64,000 bases of DNA from Margaritifera margaritifera (GCA_029931535.1 JAQPZY010001692.1:2953001-3017000); one strand, 5' to 3'. Positions 36,776-48,014 are shown, numbered from the stretch's first letter. Translations and numbers: made by a program. Notes: generated by a model not told the origin, from the sequence alone.

Positions 36776-37440
36776 TGAAAGAACAATAAATAATGACAAT
36801 ATGTTATTTAGTCACACGTGAAACTCGCCTGTTTGTATACAATTGTAAACCTTTATTGTTCTCTAGGAGCAATACAGACTCACACAAAAACAATGTGATG
36901 CAAGTCATGCGAATAATTACTAATATACAATGGTGAAAAGAAAAAAATCACTGAATTGATGTTTAATCAATTATTTAAAAGAAAGGAATACTAATTCCTA
37001 TTAAGTTATGGTTGGCCCTCGGATGCATTGTTTCTTAATACACAAGAATTACCTGTAACCAGTTGTATATTGATAAGAGGAAGGATGTACCCTGACCATA
37101 TGTGCGATACAACATGATAACCTAAGATGTCAATTCCATAACTAATTTCTAAATGGGGGCAGGGGCTACTGGCATATAACAGAATACAGAACAGATAAAT
37201 TTAACACTGAAATATAATATTGTTGCAGGGAAGACAGCAATGCAGTAAAACACTCACATCAAGCAATTTTATTTTTCTCTGGTCACAATTTACAACACAT
37301 CCATTAACATGGCGTCCTTTAAAAAGATGTATGTTCTGCGAATGGGCATGCGAGGTGCACAAGTGGACCGTGTCTTATTGACAATCCTCCATTCTTTGGG
37401 AAGATGTATTCACATCGATCGGACGAGGTTTTTCGGCAAT
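36776..37440 (-). repeat. Second copy of the DIRS end region (solo)
   Basis: Homologous and co-linear with 3998-4790. Shared words include CACACGTGAAACTCGCC, TGTTCTCTAG, CCGTGTCTTATTGACAA, GATGTATTCACATCG and GGACGAG. One block of the first copy (about 4070-4180) is absent here. No DIRS protein domain flanks it. Strand is given to match the first copy. A 124-codon frame at 37309-37683 overlaps it but is not a gene. Confidence 0.75.
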
Positions 37441-37449
37441 AGCGACAGG

Positions 37450-39020
37450 AAAGATATTGCTGCTATTAACAAAATTAATTGCAGGCTAAATGATGTCCTG
37501 TTTGACAAGGTCAGTGCATCACAACTTGCTGCACCGGTGTACTTTTGCATTAGCTCAGTTTATCTAATATTACTGCTTGCAGAGTCATATAACTTGGAAT
37601 ATAGATGCATCATGAGTACTACGCCCCTCAGTAAAGACTACTTCACTGTGACCTATATATACTCTCAATCTACCCTTCTTTAGTACCTGTTTCTCTTGAG
37701 CCACCTATTTACATTTTTTCTATGTACATGTATTTGTCTATACTTCATTTTCTTTCAGATATACTTGCATGAGTCTTACCTGTATATATAGATCACTTTT
37801 CCATAAAGACCTATTTTTGTGGTCTTCCAAGAGGTCATTATACACAGGTTACCATATTTACCGTATATCTTTGGACACCGTATATGTTGGGACACCATAA
37901 ATTAATTTTTAAAGTAATTTTTTTGTGCACTGTAAGTTCTGGAACAGATCGTTTTTTTTCGAGTCGTAAGTTTTGTGACACCTTTTGAATCATAATTTCG
38001 ATGCTTAGCTGGTAAAAAAAATGCACTCAAACTTATATTTTTTTAAATAAATAAAATAAAAACCGCTGTCAGTGTTGTTTGTTTACACTTTTCTTCTTAA
38101 CTGCAAACTTTTGAAGAACAAAATTTTATAAATCTATGGACAATATAGGAGATTAGATGTTTGCACTACGTACAAAATACGTGTAAGTCGGAGCAATCAG
38201 GGCTTGTATTATATTTTGTTTTGCTGTATAAACACTGTTTGATGCAATTCAAGTTTTGAGTTGATTTATATTTGCCTTTTTCATAAGCCAGATCTAATTC
38301 CCAAGTAATATTTCCTCAGTTTTATGCCAGTACAAATCCCTTTGCTTGTAAAGGCAGCCTCACTTTGTTTTCCCAACCCTTTTATCGAGCGCAAAGTTGA
38401 TACTTGTTCAGTGCCAAGTAGAGTCGTATATTAAGCTGCCAGAGTTATTTGAACTTCCAGCGATCATGCCGCACAATTGACACCTGTTCAGTTGTGGCAA
38501 ATCCTTTAATACCGGTACATTTCACAATGTATGCTCAAAGTGTCACTTACAAACCCCGACTGTTCCACTGTTTCAATTTATTTTCAAAATTCCTGTGAAT
38601 ACTGCTAAAAAGAAACCAAAGCCGGCTTCCCTTAGTCGGCCGACTTTGTATTTAAAAATCTGCACACTTAAAAGAATCCAAAGTCGGCTTCCAGGGTCTG
38701 CTTGCTTTGTAATAACATAAACTTTGTACCTTTATCTGTTATTTTACATACATTTTACAGAAGTTTAACATCTTTACATTTTATATTTTATCCTTCTGGT
38801 ACTTGACGTTTACATTTATTTGGAATTGTTTATCGTTCTAAATTGTTGTGCAATTCTTCATTTTATATTTTTCGAACTTTACCTTCAGTTGGCATCATAC
38901 AGCCAATATTGTGCTAACGTGCCGTGAAACACTACTATATACATAGTGTTATGTATAACTTACCAGTCTTATGGATCTTCCTGAGAATGGTCTACACAAG
39001 TATGTGGTCCAGTGCTGTCA
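37450..39020. other. No gene seen
   Basis: AT-rich. Near 38620-38700 the words AAAGCCGGCTTCC, TCGGCCGACTTTG and AAAGTCGGCTTCC form a small repeated/inverted cluster that stands out for its GC content. Nothing else recognised. Confidence 0.4.
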
Positions 39021-39022
39021 TC

Positions 39023-39023
<1 letters not shown>

Positions 39024-39079
<56 letters not shown>

Positions 39080-39080
39080 T
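39024..39080. repeat. (GA)n microsatellite with G run
   Basis: About 23 GA units then nine G. Confidence 0.95.
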
Positions 39081-39084
39081 ATGT

Positions 39085-41085
39085 AGCTAATTGAAGATAG
39101 CTAGCATTTAAATTAATCGGTCAGTCAGTCAAATCTTACATTATAATACATTTGCTACCTCTACACGGTTTACTCGTTTGTTTTGGTTGATTTACATAAG
39201 CATTGTATTTCGCTCGGTTTTGTGTATGATATATTCTATCCTGTTTTCAGTGTATACCTCATTTGCTTGTTCAAATTTTGTATGCATATTTGTTTTAGCA
39301 TGCTGGTGGAAATATATACACATAAATGTGTAATAATGAAACTCTGCAAGGATGTAAAAATACGTTTTTGATCTACCCCAATGAAGTTGTTTCCAAAATG
39401 AACAGTCAAAGCAACATTATTATCGAGTGTTTCTACGCTCCATCCCGAATGGTGTTTTTCAGAACCACAATTATAACATTTTATCAGTTCATTTTAGTTA
39501 GTAGTCATATTTCGAATATCACGTTATTATGGTAGTGTTTGAGCAAGAAAGTAAATGAGAGACCTAATATCTCTGAAATCTAGTAGTTGAGGCAGTGGCA
39601 TCGCACTCATTGTGTGTATGTGTGCGTGCTCGTGTTTGTGTGTTATGCAATAGTAAGGTAGGCGACCTCGTGCTGTCATATACATACTGGGGTAGAACCT
39701 ACGGTGTACATAGTGGGTAAGTAATTACGATAGAGCAGTAATTTGAATTAATCAAATATTTTTTTTTTATTTAAAAAAAATATTTGTTGAGATCAAATTG
39801 TTTCTTAAACTTAATTGGTGACGTCCTGCCCTCATTGCTTATCTATTAATAATCCTGATAATTGTATCCGAATAATTTAATATAGAAATGCGGAGTGTGT
39901 TGATTTATGATTAAGTCCAATCTACCAAATATTTAACTCTGGCATCCTTTTTGTAAAAGTCGATTAGCATGGAAAGTTTTGTATTAGGAACATTTTGACT
40001 ATTTACCATAATTAGATTCAAAACTAAATCGAAACGATTTGTTTTGTCTAAACAAATCAAACACGAAGACTGAGAGTAGTCCAAGGCGATTCGGAGGTAA
40101 ATTTTTAAACCATGTGCACATTACATTCGGGATCCAGCTCGATTGTATACTTTTCTTTAAAGGAACATTTTGTTCCTTATGTCAGAAGTCCCTCTCCACT
40201 CCACCACACCATCAAAGAAAAACACAGAAAAGACTCCTGATAAGAAAGGAGATAGGTATAGAACCAACTTAATACTAGTAAGAAATGGTGTTAAAGGATA
40301 AACTTTCCCAAGTGGATGAGGCTGCCGATAAAATTGAAAACCTGTAAGGCAAAAGGCCTATCTAAAATTTTTCAAGCTTACTTGAGTTGAATTATAAGTA
40401 CAATCTCACGCATGTAGAGTTTACAATTTTTAATTTCAAATGTAAGAGTGTCGTTCTTTGTTGTCATACAGCTTTTGTCCATACGGACGTATTAACCACT
40501 AACAGGGATTACCCAGTCTAATAATAGTAACCATGTGCTTTCTGTGGGTGAATTGGTGCAATGGCAAGGGCCAGCACTACAATCCCATGTACGTCATGAA
40601 AGGTTAACCTAGGGTGTGAGACAATCACATTCTGTCCTTGTGCTGTTAAATGTACTGAGTAATACGGGTGTGGTATATCCCAAAGTGCATGTTTTTAAAC
40701 CATTGATGTATAGGGAACATTTTTGAACAATATTTTAGAAAATTTTGGAAAATATTATGTAGGAGTATGTCCAAAAATGCCTTTAAAATCTAGTTTACTT
40801 ATAATTGCGTAGACATTCAAAATACGGAGAAAACTGAATTTTTAGGCCTAACAAGGGACAGCAAACAAACCATACTCACACTAGTGCACTTTTTCTTCTC
40901 CATCAACTAGACTCACACTAGTGCACTTTTTCATCTCCATCAACGGGTAGCGTGGGATGCGCGAAGGGACGGGGGATATTTATGTAAGCAAATTGCTAAC
41001 CATTCCTCTAGCGTATATTCTGTCATGCAAATTGAAATGTGATAAAACAGGAAATAGGTTTGTAAGAAACTCGAGTAAAAAAAAA
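39085..41085. other. No gene seen; one 40-bp direct repeat
   Basis: The words ACTCACACTAGTGCACTTTT and TCTCCATCAAC are repeated at 40873 and 40913. No exon or transposon domain was recognised. This is the 3' flank of the minus-strand secreted-protein gene. Confidence 0.45.
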
Positions 41086-41107
41086 AAAATCTTCAAGTTG
41101 TACGTCC

Positions 41108-41113
41108 TTTATT
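41108..41113 (-). promoter_or_regulatory. Polyadenylation signal AATAAA
   Basis: Canonical AATAAA on the minus strand, 40 bases after the TGA of exon 4, inside GGTAAATAAAGGACG. Confidence 0.6.
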
Positions 41114-41882
41114 TACCAGAATTTACAAAGTATTCTGTACAGATTATCACGTTCACCGGTGATCTGAAACAAATATAAAATTGTACATGACATTCGGATA
41201 AATGATATAATGATATAGTAAAACATTTGTATGGACATGCAAGAATTGTTTCTCCTTTATTTTTCAAACATTTTTCCAAAAACTCTTCGTATCGAAATGT
41301 ACTATACTGTTCCTGTGGAATAGATCTTTCATCTATCTTCCTATCCATTTGTATACATCTATATGTATTTAGATATATAGATCCATCCATTCATTCAGCC
41401 CTGACTTCGGCAGTATTTTGTTTTAGTCCATATATACATACATACTAGGTGTGGGTGTGGGGGTCCTGCTATCGTTGACTTCGGCAGTAATTATTTTTGT
41501 TTGTTTTGTTTTAACTTTAATAAATATTCAAAGACCTAGCACTTCATACCATTCTATCTCATACTGATTCCTTTGTTTGTTCGTTCGCTGTGTATGTACA
41601 TATGTGTATTTTTCTTGTTTTTCAATTGGATTTATAATACTGGTTTTCAATCACATGCTACTTACGGCAATGACATTCGCCTTCGTGGGAACAATGCCCA
41701 CTGGATCCATCCGCGCACGTGCATACGTTAGCATGGTCACATACTTGACGCTTGCCTGTTGCTGCAATATAAGTTACAGTCCCTATATCCACTCAGATAT
41801 CTATATCGAAAATACTTAGACACGTCTATCAAAATCAACTTTTTCGTTCAAATTCTTTCTTATCAACCATGCAAATATGTCA

Positions 41883-41920
<38 letters not shown>

Positions 41921-42433
41921 GGGGGGGGGGGTTTCTGCGAAACGTGCCCCAGTATATCTCTTTTTCTAACTTGTAGAGATATTTCACGATTTATACAAAG
42001 AACAATAAAATAAATAGCAAGTATTTTTACGTCGTTATTAGAAGTTTGTGCTCTTTTGTGTGTTTGTGTTGTTAACTTAAAATATTTGTGTATGTAAAGT
42101 GAGCACTCAAACGGAGTGTATGTAAGGTCTTGTTTTCTAGAAAGGAAATCTAACCAATTTGATATTCAGGGAATTTCTTTCTCTCATTCTCAACCGTATT
42201 TATTGGTGTTTTTTGTCCATCGCTCATCATAAAATTCCTGCACGTGTAACGCTGACCTACCTCTGCACTCACACCTGTGCGTACTCAGGTCACAGTAGGC
42301 GGTTTGTGTGGAGTCAGGGCACGAGCAGTCCAAGTCCTGGTGGCACAAGACGGAGCCGTCAAGGTGATGCTCTGGACCTGGATGATGAGTCACATGCGGA
42401 TTCGGATTGTGCTGAGCAAGGGCTACCACTGGT

Positions 42434-42480
<47 letters not shown>

Positions 42481-44821
42481 AATAATTATAATAATAACAA
42501 TGGTCACAGGAAAATAAATATTTTATGAGCCTGTGTAAGGGTAAATTGTACGTATTAGTAGGCTTGGACCTAAGAAGTTTTTATTTTATCGCTCTCGCCA
42601 CACAAATACTACTGGATGTAAACGGGGAAATCTCACCGGGCTGGATTTTTATAGTGGGCACCTACAATGGAATTTTTTTGTGAAAAACGATGTTCGCAGC
42701 ATATCATTTCATGGTTTTAAAAGTTTCCTGTTGGATAGATCATTCATGGGATGTAAGAGTGATTTGCTGATGCTACCATAAAAATATAGTAATTGGGCCA
42801 AATATTAATGTTACGGTCCATGGGAATTGAATTAGTTGTCTGTGCCCTAATAATAATAAGAAGAAGAATGAGATGAAGATAATCATATCCTATGGAATAC
42901 TTGGCCATATTATGATGGCATTGACTAAACACAAATGTGGGTCTGAATTTGGAGTAAATAAACCATTACCACGCTTTGTTGACTCTAAGTAGGGATAGGA
43001 ACTGGCTTTAAGACTTCTACTTGGATACATAAACAACATAACAATAAGACTTCCACTTGGACACATAAACAACATAACAATAAGACTTCTACTTGGGCAC
43101 ATAAACAACATAACAATAAGACTTCTACTTGGAATTAAAAACAACATAACAATAAGAATTCAACTTGGACACATAAACAACATAACAATAAGACTTCTAC
43201 TTGGACACAAAAACAACATAACAATAAGACTTCTACTTGGACACATAAACAACATAACAATAAGACTTCTACTTGGACACATAAACAACATAACAATAAG
43301 ACTTCTACTTGGACACATAAACAACAAAATAATGTTGGAAGTACTTCAACATAATTACAGAATAAATGTTGAGCGAAAACGTACCTTGCTTATATTTTGA
43401 AAATATTTTTTTAAAATTTTGCTACATTTTTTATCCTGTTGTGCAGAAAGGGTTTAGATTCATTGTAAACAGTTTAGTTAAAGTCGTTTTCAAAATTTAA
43501 AAAAGGAATTTTTACATTTTTAAAATATTGTTTGTACTGAATTTATTTTCGTATAATTCGAAGAATTGATACATAATATGTGCATTTCATTTTGTGAGTG
43601 AATTATAAAGAAATTTCTAAAGATGCGAGGTAGCATGGGAGTTATAAAGGCTTTTGGTTGAAATAGATTTTATCAAATCTGGACATTGCTTGACTTATTT
43701 GTCTTTAAAAGAAATTGTATATCTCATGCATTTTTCATCGAGTAAACGAAAACAAAATTAAGGGAGAACTTTTGATTTGTAATGTTTAATTCGCTTGCAG
43801 CAAAATGAAGCAACGTGTAAAACTCATGTATAAACATCATTTGTTCCCTAAGTTAACTAATTTATAATACTTGAATGGAATAAAGTTAGATACAGATTGC
43901 ACAGACATGAACTGCACATATTTCACACGTGTTAACAAATTTCTCCCTGGCTGAGCCATCTAAAGCTATTTCCTGTTGCTACACTAAGCTGACACTCTTG
44001 TTTTTTGTACGACTTTGATCATCGTTTCGGGCGTACTCCCAGAACTTAAAACTCGTCTGATGTATTGATTTTCTAGAAAAGGAATATTCTGTGTGATATA
44101 ATCAAGACCTGAAGTTGCGGAGAAGAGGTCACGACCCACTATTTGTCTTTTGATAATTTTTCACGTAAAATTGTATACCCTCAATCCCCCCCCCCCCAAA
44201 AAAACAACAAAACAAAAAAAAACAAAACAAACAAAACAAAACAAACAAAAAAAAAAAAACTTAACAACAAACAAACAAAAGATACACCACGCCAAATAGA
44301 AACCACAATATTGCTTAAAAATGCTGTGTTAGGCGATAAAGTTCTTGAGAAGAGGCACAAAATTAATTAATGGGTGAGGGGGTGAGGGTGTAAATGAAAT
44401 ATTAAGTTTAATGCGACGATCTTTTGGGGAGTTCTGACCGTGTTATCTTCGGCTCAATTTTTAATGAGTCTCATGTTCAAAGTTTAAAGCAAAGATAACA
44501 AACGTGCATTTAATTTACAACAGGTATATCAATGACACCTGATTACAAATTTTGTTAAAATCAAAGTGTGTGCTACTTACAATGAAACACGAGCGTGTGG
44601 ACTCTTCAGTTTAGAAATGCGTAAAGAAATGAAGCCAAAACTTGTTTGTTATAATTAATATTATAACTAGTCAATTTTGTTGAATAAAGAAAAGTTGCAA
44701 ATAATGAAGTTATTTACCAAGAAGAAAGCAAAGTACGACGGCTATTCTCATCTTGAAATTGTTCTTGGCAAATCTTGATGCAAGAAACAATGCTGGTAAT
44801 TTCATCGCTTGGGATTTTATA
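41108..44821 (-). CDS. Secreted 12-cysteine protein, complete 4-exon gene (possibly Cvsi-like)
   Basis: Coding exons 44751-44718, 42428-42261, 41761-41666 and 41163-41153 (stop TGA) join in phase 1 throughout, giving 309 bases, 102 residues plus stop. The product starts with a signal peptide (MRIAVVLCFLL|VVALAQ), then a His/Pro-rich linker and two modules with the framework C-x5-C-x-C-x7/8-C-x5/6-C-x-C, one per exon, ending HHR. A TATA box and AATAAA frame the unit. Twelve Cys in a small secreted protein with CHC-type endings recalls the bivalve Cvsi serine-protease inhibitors (MEROPS I84). That family assignment is from memory and uncertain, while the gene structure is seen directly. Confidence 0.75.
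41153..41163 (-). CDS. Secreted protein exon 4: last codons and stop
   Basis: The acceptor TATTTGTTTCAG is followed by AT CAC CGG TGA. With the C left by exon 3 this reads His-His-Arg-stop, and the 3' UTR follows. Only 11 coding bases, so it depends on the splice reading. The polyadenylation signal 40 bases downstream supports it. Confidence 0.6.
41666..41761 (-). CDS. Secreted protein exon 3: Cys module 2
   Basis: 96 bases, phase 1 at both ends, acceptor TATATTGCAG, donor C|GTAAGT. It encodes CDHANVCTC, seven residues, C, five residues, CHC, the same six-cysteine framework as exon 2. The symmetric exon pair suggests module duplication. Confidence 0.78.
41886..41930. repeat. (GA)n with G run, in intron 2 of the secreted-protein gene
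   Basis: About 16 GA units, then AGAAGG and ten G. Confidence 0.95.
42261..42428 (-). CDS. Secreted protein exon 2: linker plus Cys module 1
   Basis: 168 bases, phase 1 at both ends. The acceptor is ACACCAG right after an (ATT)n run and the donor is AGAG|GTAGGT. It completes the signal peptide (VVALAQ), continues with a His/Pro-rich stretch (HNPNPHVTHHPGPEHHLDG) and then the module CHQDLDCSC, eight residues, C, six residues, CEC. The microsatellite sits exactly where the polypyrimidine tract should be. Confidence 0.78.
42436..42478. repeat. (AAT)n abutting the exon 2 acceptor
   Basis: About 14 units. On the minus strand the (ATT)n run ends within 10 bases of the ACACCAG acceptor, so it serves as the pyrimidine-containing tract. 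Confidence 0.9.
43011..43330. repeat. 36-bp minisatellite, about 9 copies, in intron 1 of the secreted-protein gene
   Basis: The unit AAGACTTCTACTTGGACACA plus TAAACAACATAACAAT repeats without spacers. Variants include TTCCACTTGG and AATTAAAAAC at single units. Being 36 bp, it keeps one frame open and gives a spurious 12-residue protein repeat on the minus strand. Confidence 0.95.
43340..44710. other. Intron 1 of the secreted-protein gene, remainder
   Basis: AT-rich, with a C run and CAAAA-type low-complexity stretch at 44187-44280. No further exon recognised. Confidence 0.5.
44718..44751 (-). CDS. Secreted protein exon 1: start and signal peptide
   Basis: ATG at 44751 with A at -3. Eleven codons plus one base encode MRIAVVLCFLL, then donor G|GTAAATA. 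An in-frame ATG at 44805 exists but lies only about 10-15 bases after the TATA box, upstream of the expected transcription start. The 44751 ATG is therefore preferred, and it also gives a classic signal peptide. Confidence 0.75.
44815..44821 (-). promoter_or_regulatory. TATA box of the secreted-protein gene
   Basis: TATAAAA on the minus strand, 64 bases before the chosen ATG. This predicts a start site near 44790 and a 5' UTR of about 40 bases. Confidence 0.65.
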
Positions 44822-45064
44822 GGTTTCTGAGCAGTCAGCATGTGTTGTTCTCCCACAGTGTCACCGAAAAATAGTGAAAGATTAGAGAAATCAGTGTCAC
44901 GACAATCAAACTTTCCCCTGCCCCCTGACCCCCAAAAGTCTTTAAGTTTCTAAATGGAAATTCGACATAGCTGTAGGACACGATATACGTATGTATGGTG
45001 GGATGTAGAATTGGCCATAAGCACCCTCCTGCATTTCGCAAAAAGGCGATTAATGGAGATAGGA

Positions 45065-45180
45065 GTCGCGGTGGATCAGTTGTTAGCGCGCCAGACTCGC
45101 GACTGAAAGGTTGCGGGTTCGCATCCTACCATCGGATCACTTTACTACAATTATGTTGTTGTGCTGTAAAACACCGAACC
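45065..45180 (+). mobile_element. tRNA-derived SINE, family B, short copy
   Basis: GTCGCGGTGGATCAGTTGTT, then AGCGCGCCAGACTCGCGACT, and the B-box region GCGGGTTCGCATCCTACC, followed by ATCGGATCACTTTACT and TGCTGTAAAACACCGAACC. Compared with 24205 it lacks the CCTTGGGCAAGG part of the tail, an internal deletion. Confidence 0.75.
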
Positions 45181-45184
45181 ATGT

Positions 45185-45505
45185 ATGTATGTATGTTTGT
45201 ATGCTGTCATAATATTTTTTGAAACGCAAATTATCTTCTAAAGCCACGTTAGGCTGTCTAAACTGGAATGATTAATAACAAACTTGTTGCTTTAACCGTT
45301 TTGAAATAAAATTAAACAGCTGATGATGCTAGTACAGGCTATATTATTTAAATTCTTAGTAACTATAAAAATGAAATGAATAATGAGGACCACTAGGATA
45401 TAGACTAGAAGATTTCAGTTTTACTCAACTCGTTTCCTTTTTAAATAAGAGTTATATGAAGAAGTTTAAGAATACTTTTTGTATTAAGGTTCTTGTGCAC
45501 AAAGT
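45185..45505. other. No gene seen
   Basis: AT-rich spacer between two SINEs. Confidence 0.4.
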
Positions 45506-45509
45506 ACTG

Positions 45510-45731
45510 GATTGATTTGATTTTGTAGGTTTAACGCCATTTTTCAGCACATGATAGGCTATACATGGCGGAAAGACCAAGGAAAGAACTACATACCCAC
45601 GGGAAGCTACTGCAAGCTTTCTCACATACTCACGCTGGCCGAGCCTAGACTGGAAACCACGCAGACAGAGGTGAGATGTGAGTGATCTGTATAGGCGAGC
45701 GCTTTTGACCACTCGGCCACCCGGAGCCCCC
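45510..45731 (-). mobile_element. tRNA-derived SINE, family A (inverted)
   Basis: The minus strand starts GGGGGCTCCGGGTGGCCGAG, followed by TGGTC and AAGCGCTCGCC, a B box mutated to GGTTTCCAGTC, then AGCTTCCCGTGGGTATG, GCCATGTATAGCC and GGCGTTAAACCTACAAAATC at the 3' end. It is the same family as 33752 and 46147. Confidence 0.88.
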
Positions 45732-45739
45732 ATAAATTA

Positions 45740-46140
45740 CTGGAACACTTTGTAAATTAGAATTTATTGTTCAATAGCGCAACTGTTCTATGGAAGTACT
45801 ATAATTCTTTGTAAAAAAAAAAAAAAGGAAGCATTGTAGTAAGTGGTGGGCCAGTAGACATTGAAAGTAGTGTAAACCAGCTAAACAGTGGTAAGATTCT
45901 TTCTGCGGGCGATGAAGGTGAAGAAAAAAATTAATAAAATAAAATAAAAAATAAAAAATAATAATAATAATAGTAATAATAAAATCGTTGAAAAGACGAT
46001 TAGCAGGTTGCCTACGACCTTCAATGTTTAAGAATCGAGATTTATATTTTTCCGATGAAATAGAAGGTAATATAATGAATATCAGTTGCAAACTTATTTT
46101 TTCTTTTCAGGCACAGAAAATACTTTACAAAATCCAATAT
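45740..46140. other. No gene seen
   Basis: AT-rich, with (AAT)n-like sequence at 45930-45985. Confidence 0.4.
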
Positions 46141-46146
46141 ATTTAG

Positions 46147-46325
46147 GGGCCCCAGGTGGCCGAGTGGTCTAGGCGCTCGCCTTTACCGATCACTGCCATC
46201 TCACCTCTGTCTGCGTGGGTTCGAGTCTTGGGCTCGGCCAATGTGGTTATGTGAGAAAGCTTGCCAGTAGCTTCCCGTGGGTCGGTGGTTCTTCCCGGGA
46301 TTTTTCCCGGGTTCTTCCTCTATTT
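46147..46325 (+). mobile_element. tRNA-derived SINE, family A, 3'-truncated
   Basis: GGGGCCCCAGGTGGCCGAGT, GGTCTAGGCGCTCGCC, B box GGGTTCGAGTCTTGG, and the tail TATGTGAGAAAGCTTGCCAG up to GTTCTTCCTCTATTT. The GGCGTTAAACC end is missing. Confidence 0.88.
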
Positions 46326-46329
46326 AGCT

Positions 46330-47940
46330 ACTAATAAAAACAAGAAAATAAATGGAATAGTTAAATATTTACCGGATAGGGATTATTAAAATGTTAAAGG
46401 AAAAAAGTTAGAACTGAGTCTGCTGAATACATAACTGTTATACCCAGAACACAACTAAAAACATATCATGTAATGCTTTACCAAGATTCATGTGGAGTTT
46501 CTTAAAATGAATTTGCATATGTTATATTCTGTTTGGTATGCTGTGCTTAAAATTTGGATGCATTTACTGTAAAATTTTCAGAGCATATATAAATTTCCGA
46601 TTTTAGAAAAAAGAGAATCCTTGTGGTTCAACGATAAGAAAAAAGAATCCTTGTGGTTCAACGATAAGATTATGGCTGGTGGAAAAAGTATATTTATTAA
46701 TAAAATGTTTGATGCAGGTAGGTTTTTATGTAGGTTTTAGCAAATACGAAGAAACGAGCGGCGGTTCGATGAGAAGCAGCTGCGATAGAAATTGAAATAA
46801 CGGTCAAATAATTCAACAGGTGGCCCAGTAATATCATTTAATAAACTACTCCCTATCCGCGTGGCCGAATGAGCGGGCATGTAAATCCGTTAGGCGAGGT
46901 GAATAAAGCCGACAATTAAGATATAATATGGTCAGATGGCAGATGAAAAAAGATTAGCGGTATCATAAGTTACAGCTACAATTAAGAAGAAGAAAAAAAA
47001 AATTGTTACTTGCAAAAAAAAGTCTAACAAAAAAAAGTATTAAACTAGAAGGAATTCATAAGTTATCTTTATTCATTACAACTAATCACGTAAAATCAAC
47101 ATTTCTCAATTTCAAACGCATGCAGAGTCCTTAAATATTTTCTCTTTAAAAATTGTTTTAAAACAAATATTCTGTATGTAATCTGATTGAATTCTGAAGG
47201 CGTACATCGTACGAACGTTGGAAATATCATGAAATCCCACCTAAAAAAATCAGTATATATTTTTACCCTTAAGGTTTCACGTAGAAGGGTGCTTTTTGAT
47301 TAATATAATACACAGTTGGGGGTGCGCTGTGGGGATGGTGAATGTAGAATTATTATCAGCACAAAAATCTGAGTTCATGCATTAAAAGTAGACCGTCAGT
47401 TAATTAAGGAAAATTATATCAATCATAATATATTTTTTATCTGGTAGTAGCCTCTGTCTATTTTAACTTGATCTAAATTACTACCTACATTTACTTGTAC
47501 AAAACACTGTACGTGATGAATAAAGTATCCCCGTCAATCACCTCATATCATGGTTTCCCTGACAACTTGAAATATTAAGGTCACACGTCACAAGCACCTG
47601 CATCATAACAAAAATGAACGTGAGACAAATCTCATGTAGTGTCTAAAAGAGGGTAGCAAAGGTTATGGTCATATATAGCTGATATTCTTCTTCGTGTTAT
47701 TGTTGTTGTTATTATTATTATTATTGTTGTTGTTGTTAGTACCTTTGGTGTAAGATATTTATACACCTTGTTGCATGAGGTGTCTGGAAAAGAAACCTAT
47801 CGCGGCCTTCGGTTGCACTATCTGTTGCAGACACGCTAAAACCCGATGTATAAATATTACCTTGTAATAACAATTCACCACTTCCTCCGTACACAGGAAG
47901 GAAACCACTGCATACAGTTGATAACTCACGTGAGGTCAAC
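46330..47940. other. 5' flank of the AKR gene; no other gene seen
   Basis: A 31-bp direct repeat (GAATCCTTGTGGTTCAACGA) lies at 46615 and 46646. (ATT)n/(GTT)n occurs at 47695-47738. A weak TATA-like CATATATAGC sits at 47672, too far upstream to be assigned with confidence. An in-frame TGA at 47931 precedes the AKR start. Confidence 0.4.
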
Positions 47941-47945
47941 CCAAT

Positions 47946-48014
47946 ATGGAGACTTCAACATTCACACTTAGCAATGGCGTTAAAATGCCAGTTATCGGGC
48001 TCGGTACTTGGCAG
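47946..48014 (+). CDS. AKR exon 1
   Basis: ATG at 47946 has A at -3 and G at +4, and an in-frame stop lies five codons upstream, so the start is well supported. 23 codons encode the beta-hairpin and first strand (LSNGVKMPVIGLGTWQ) of the AKR fold. Donor CAG|GTAAAG. Confidence 0.93.

Noticed and set aside
37309..37683. 124-codon plus-strand frame starting MASFKKMYVL
   Set aside because: Its first third lies in the DIRS-end repeat copy, which is interrupted in the homologous copy at 4660-4790. No recognised domain, and no splice or promoter context.
40540..40660. Possible SINE head (GGGTGAATTGGTGCAATGGC)
   Set aside because: It has an A-box-like word but no acceptable B box, tail or second copy.
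42277..42528. Plus-strand 83-codon frame
   Set aside because: Opposite strand of the genuine minus-strand exon 2 of the secreted-protein gene, ending in translated (AAT)n.
43011..43330. Possible repeat protein encoded by the 36-bp minisatellite
   Set aside because: The unit length is a multiple of three, so an open frame is expected. It lies in an intron, and the frame lacks a coding context.
44751..44805. Upstream in-frame ATG at 44805 as the start of the secreted protein
   Set aside because: It lies within about 15 bases of the TATA box and so should not be in the mRNA, and it would place charged residues before the signal peptide.
47665..47680. TATA box for the AKR gene (CATATATAGC)
   Set aside because: It is 270 bases upstream of the ATG in AT-rich sequence, so it cannot be told from chance without a mapped start site.
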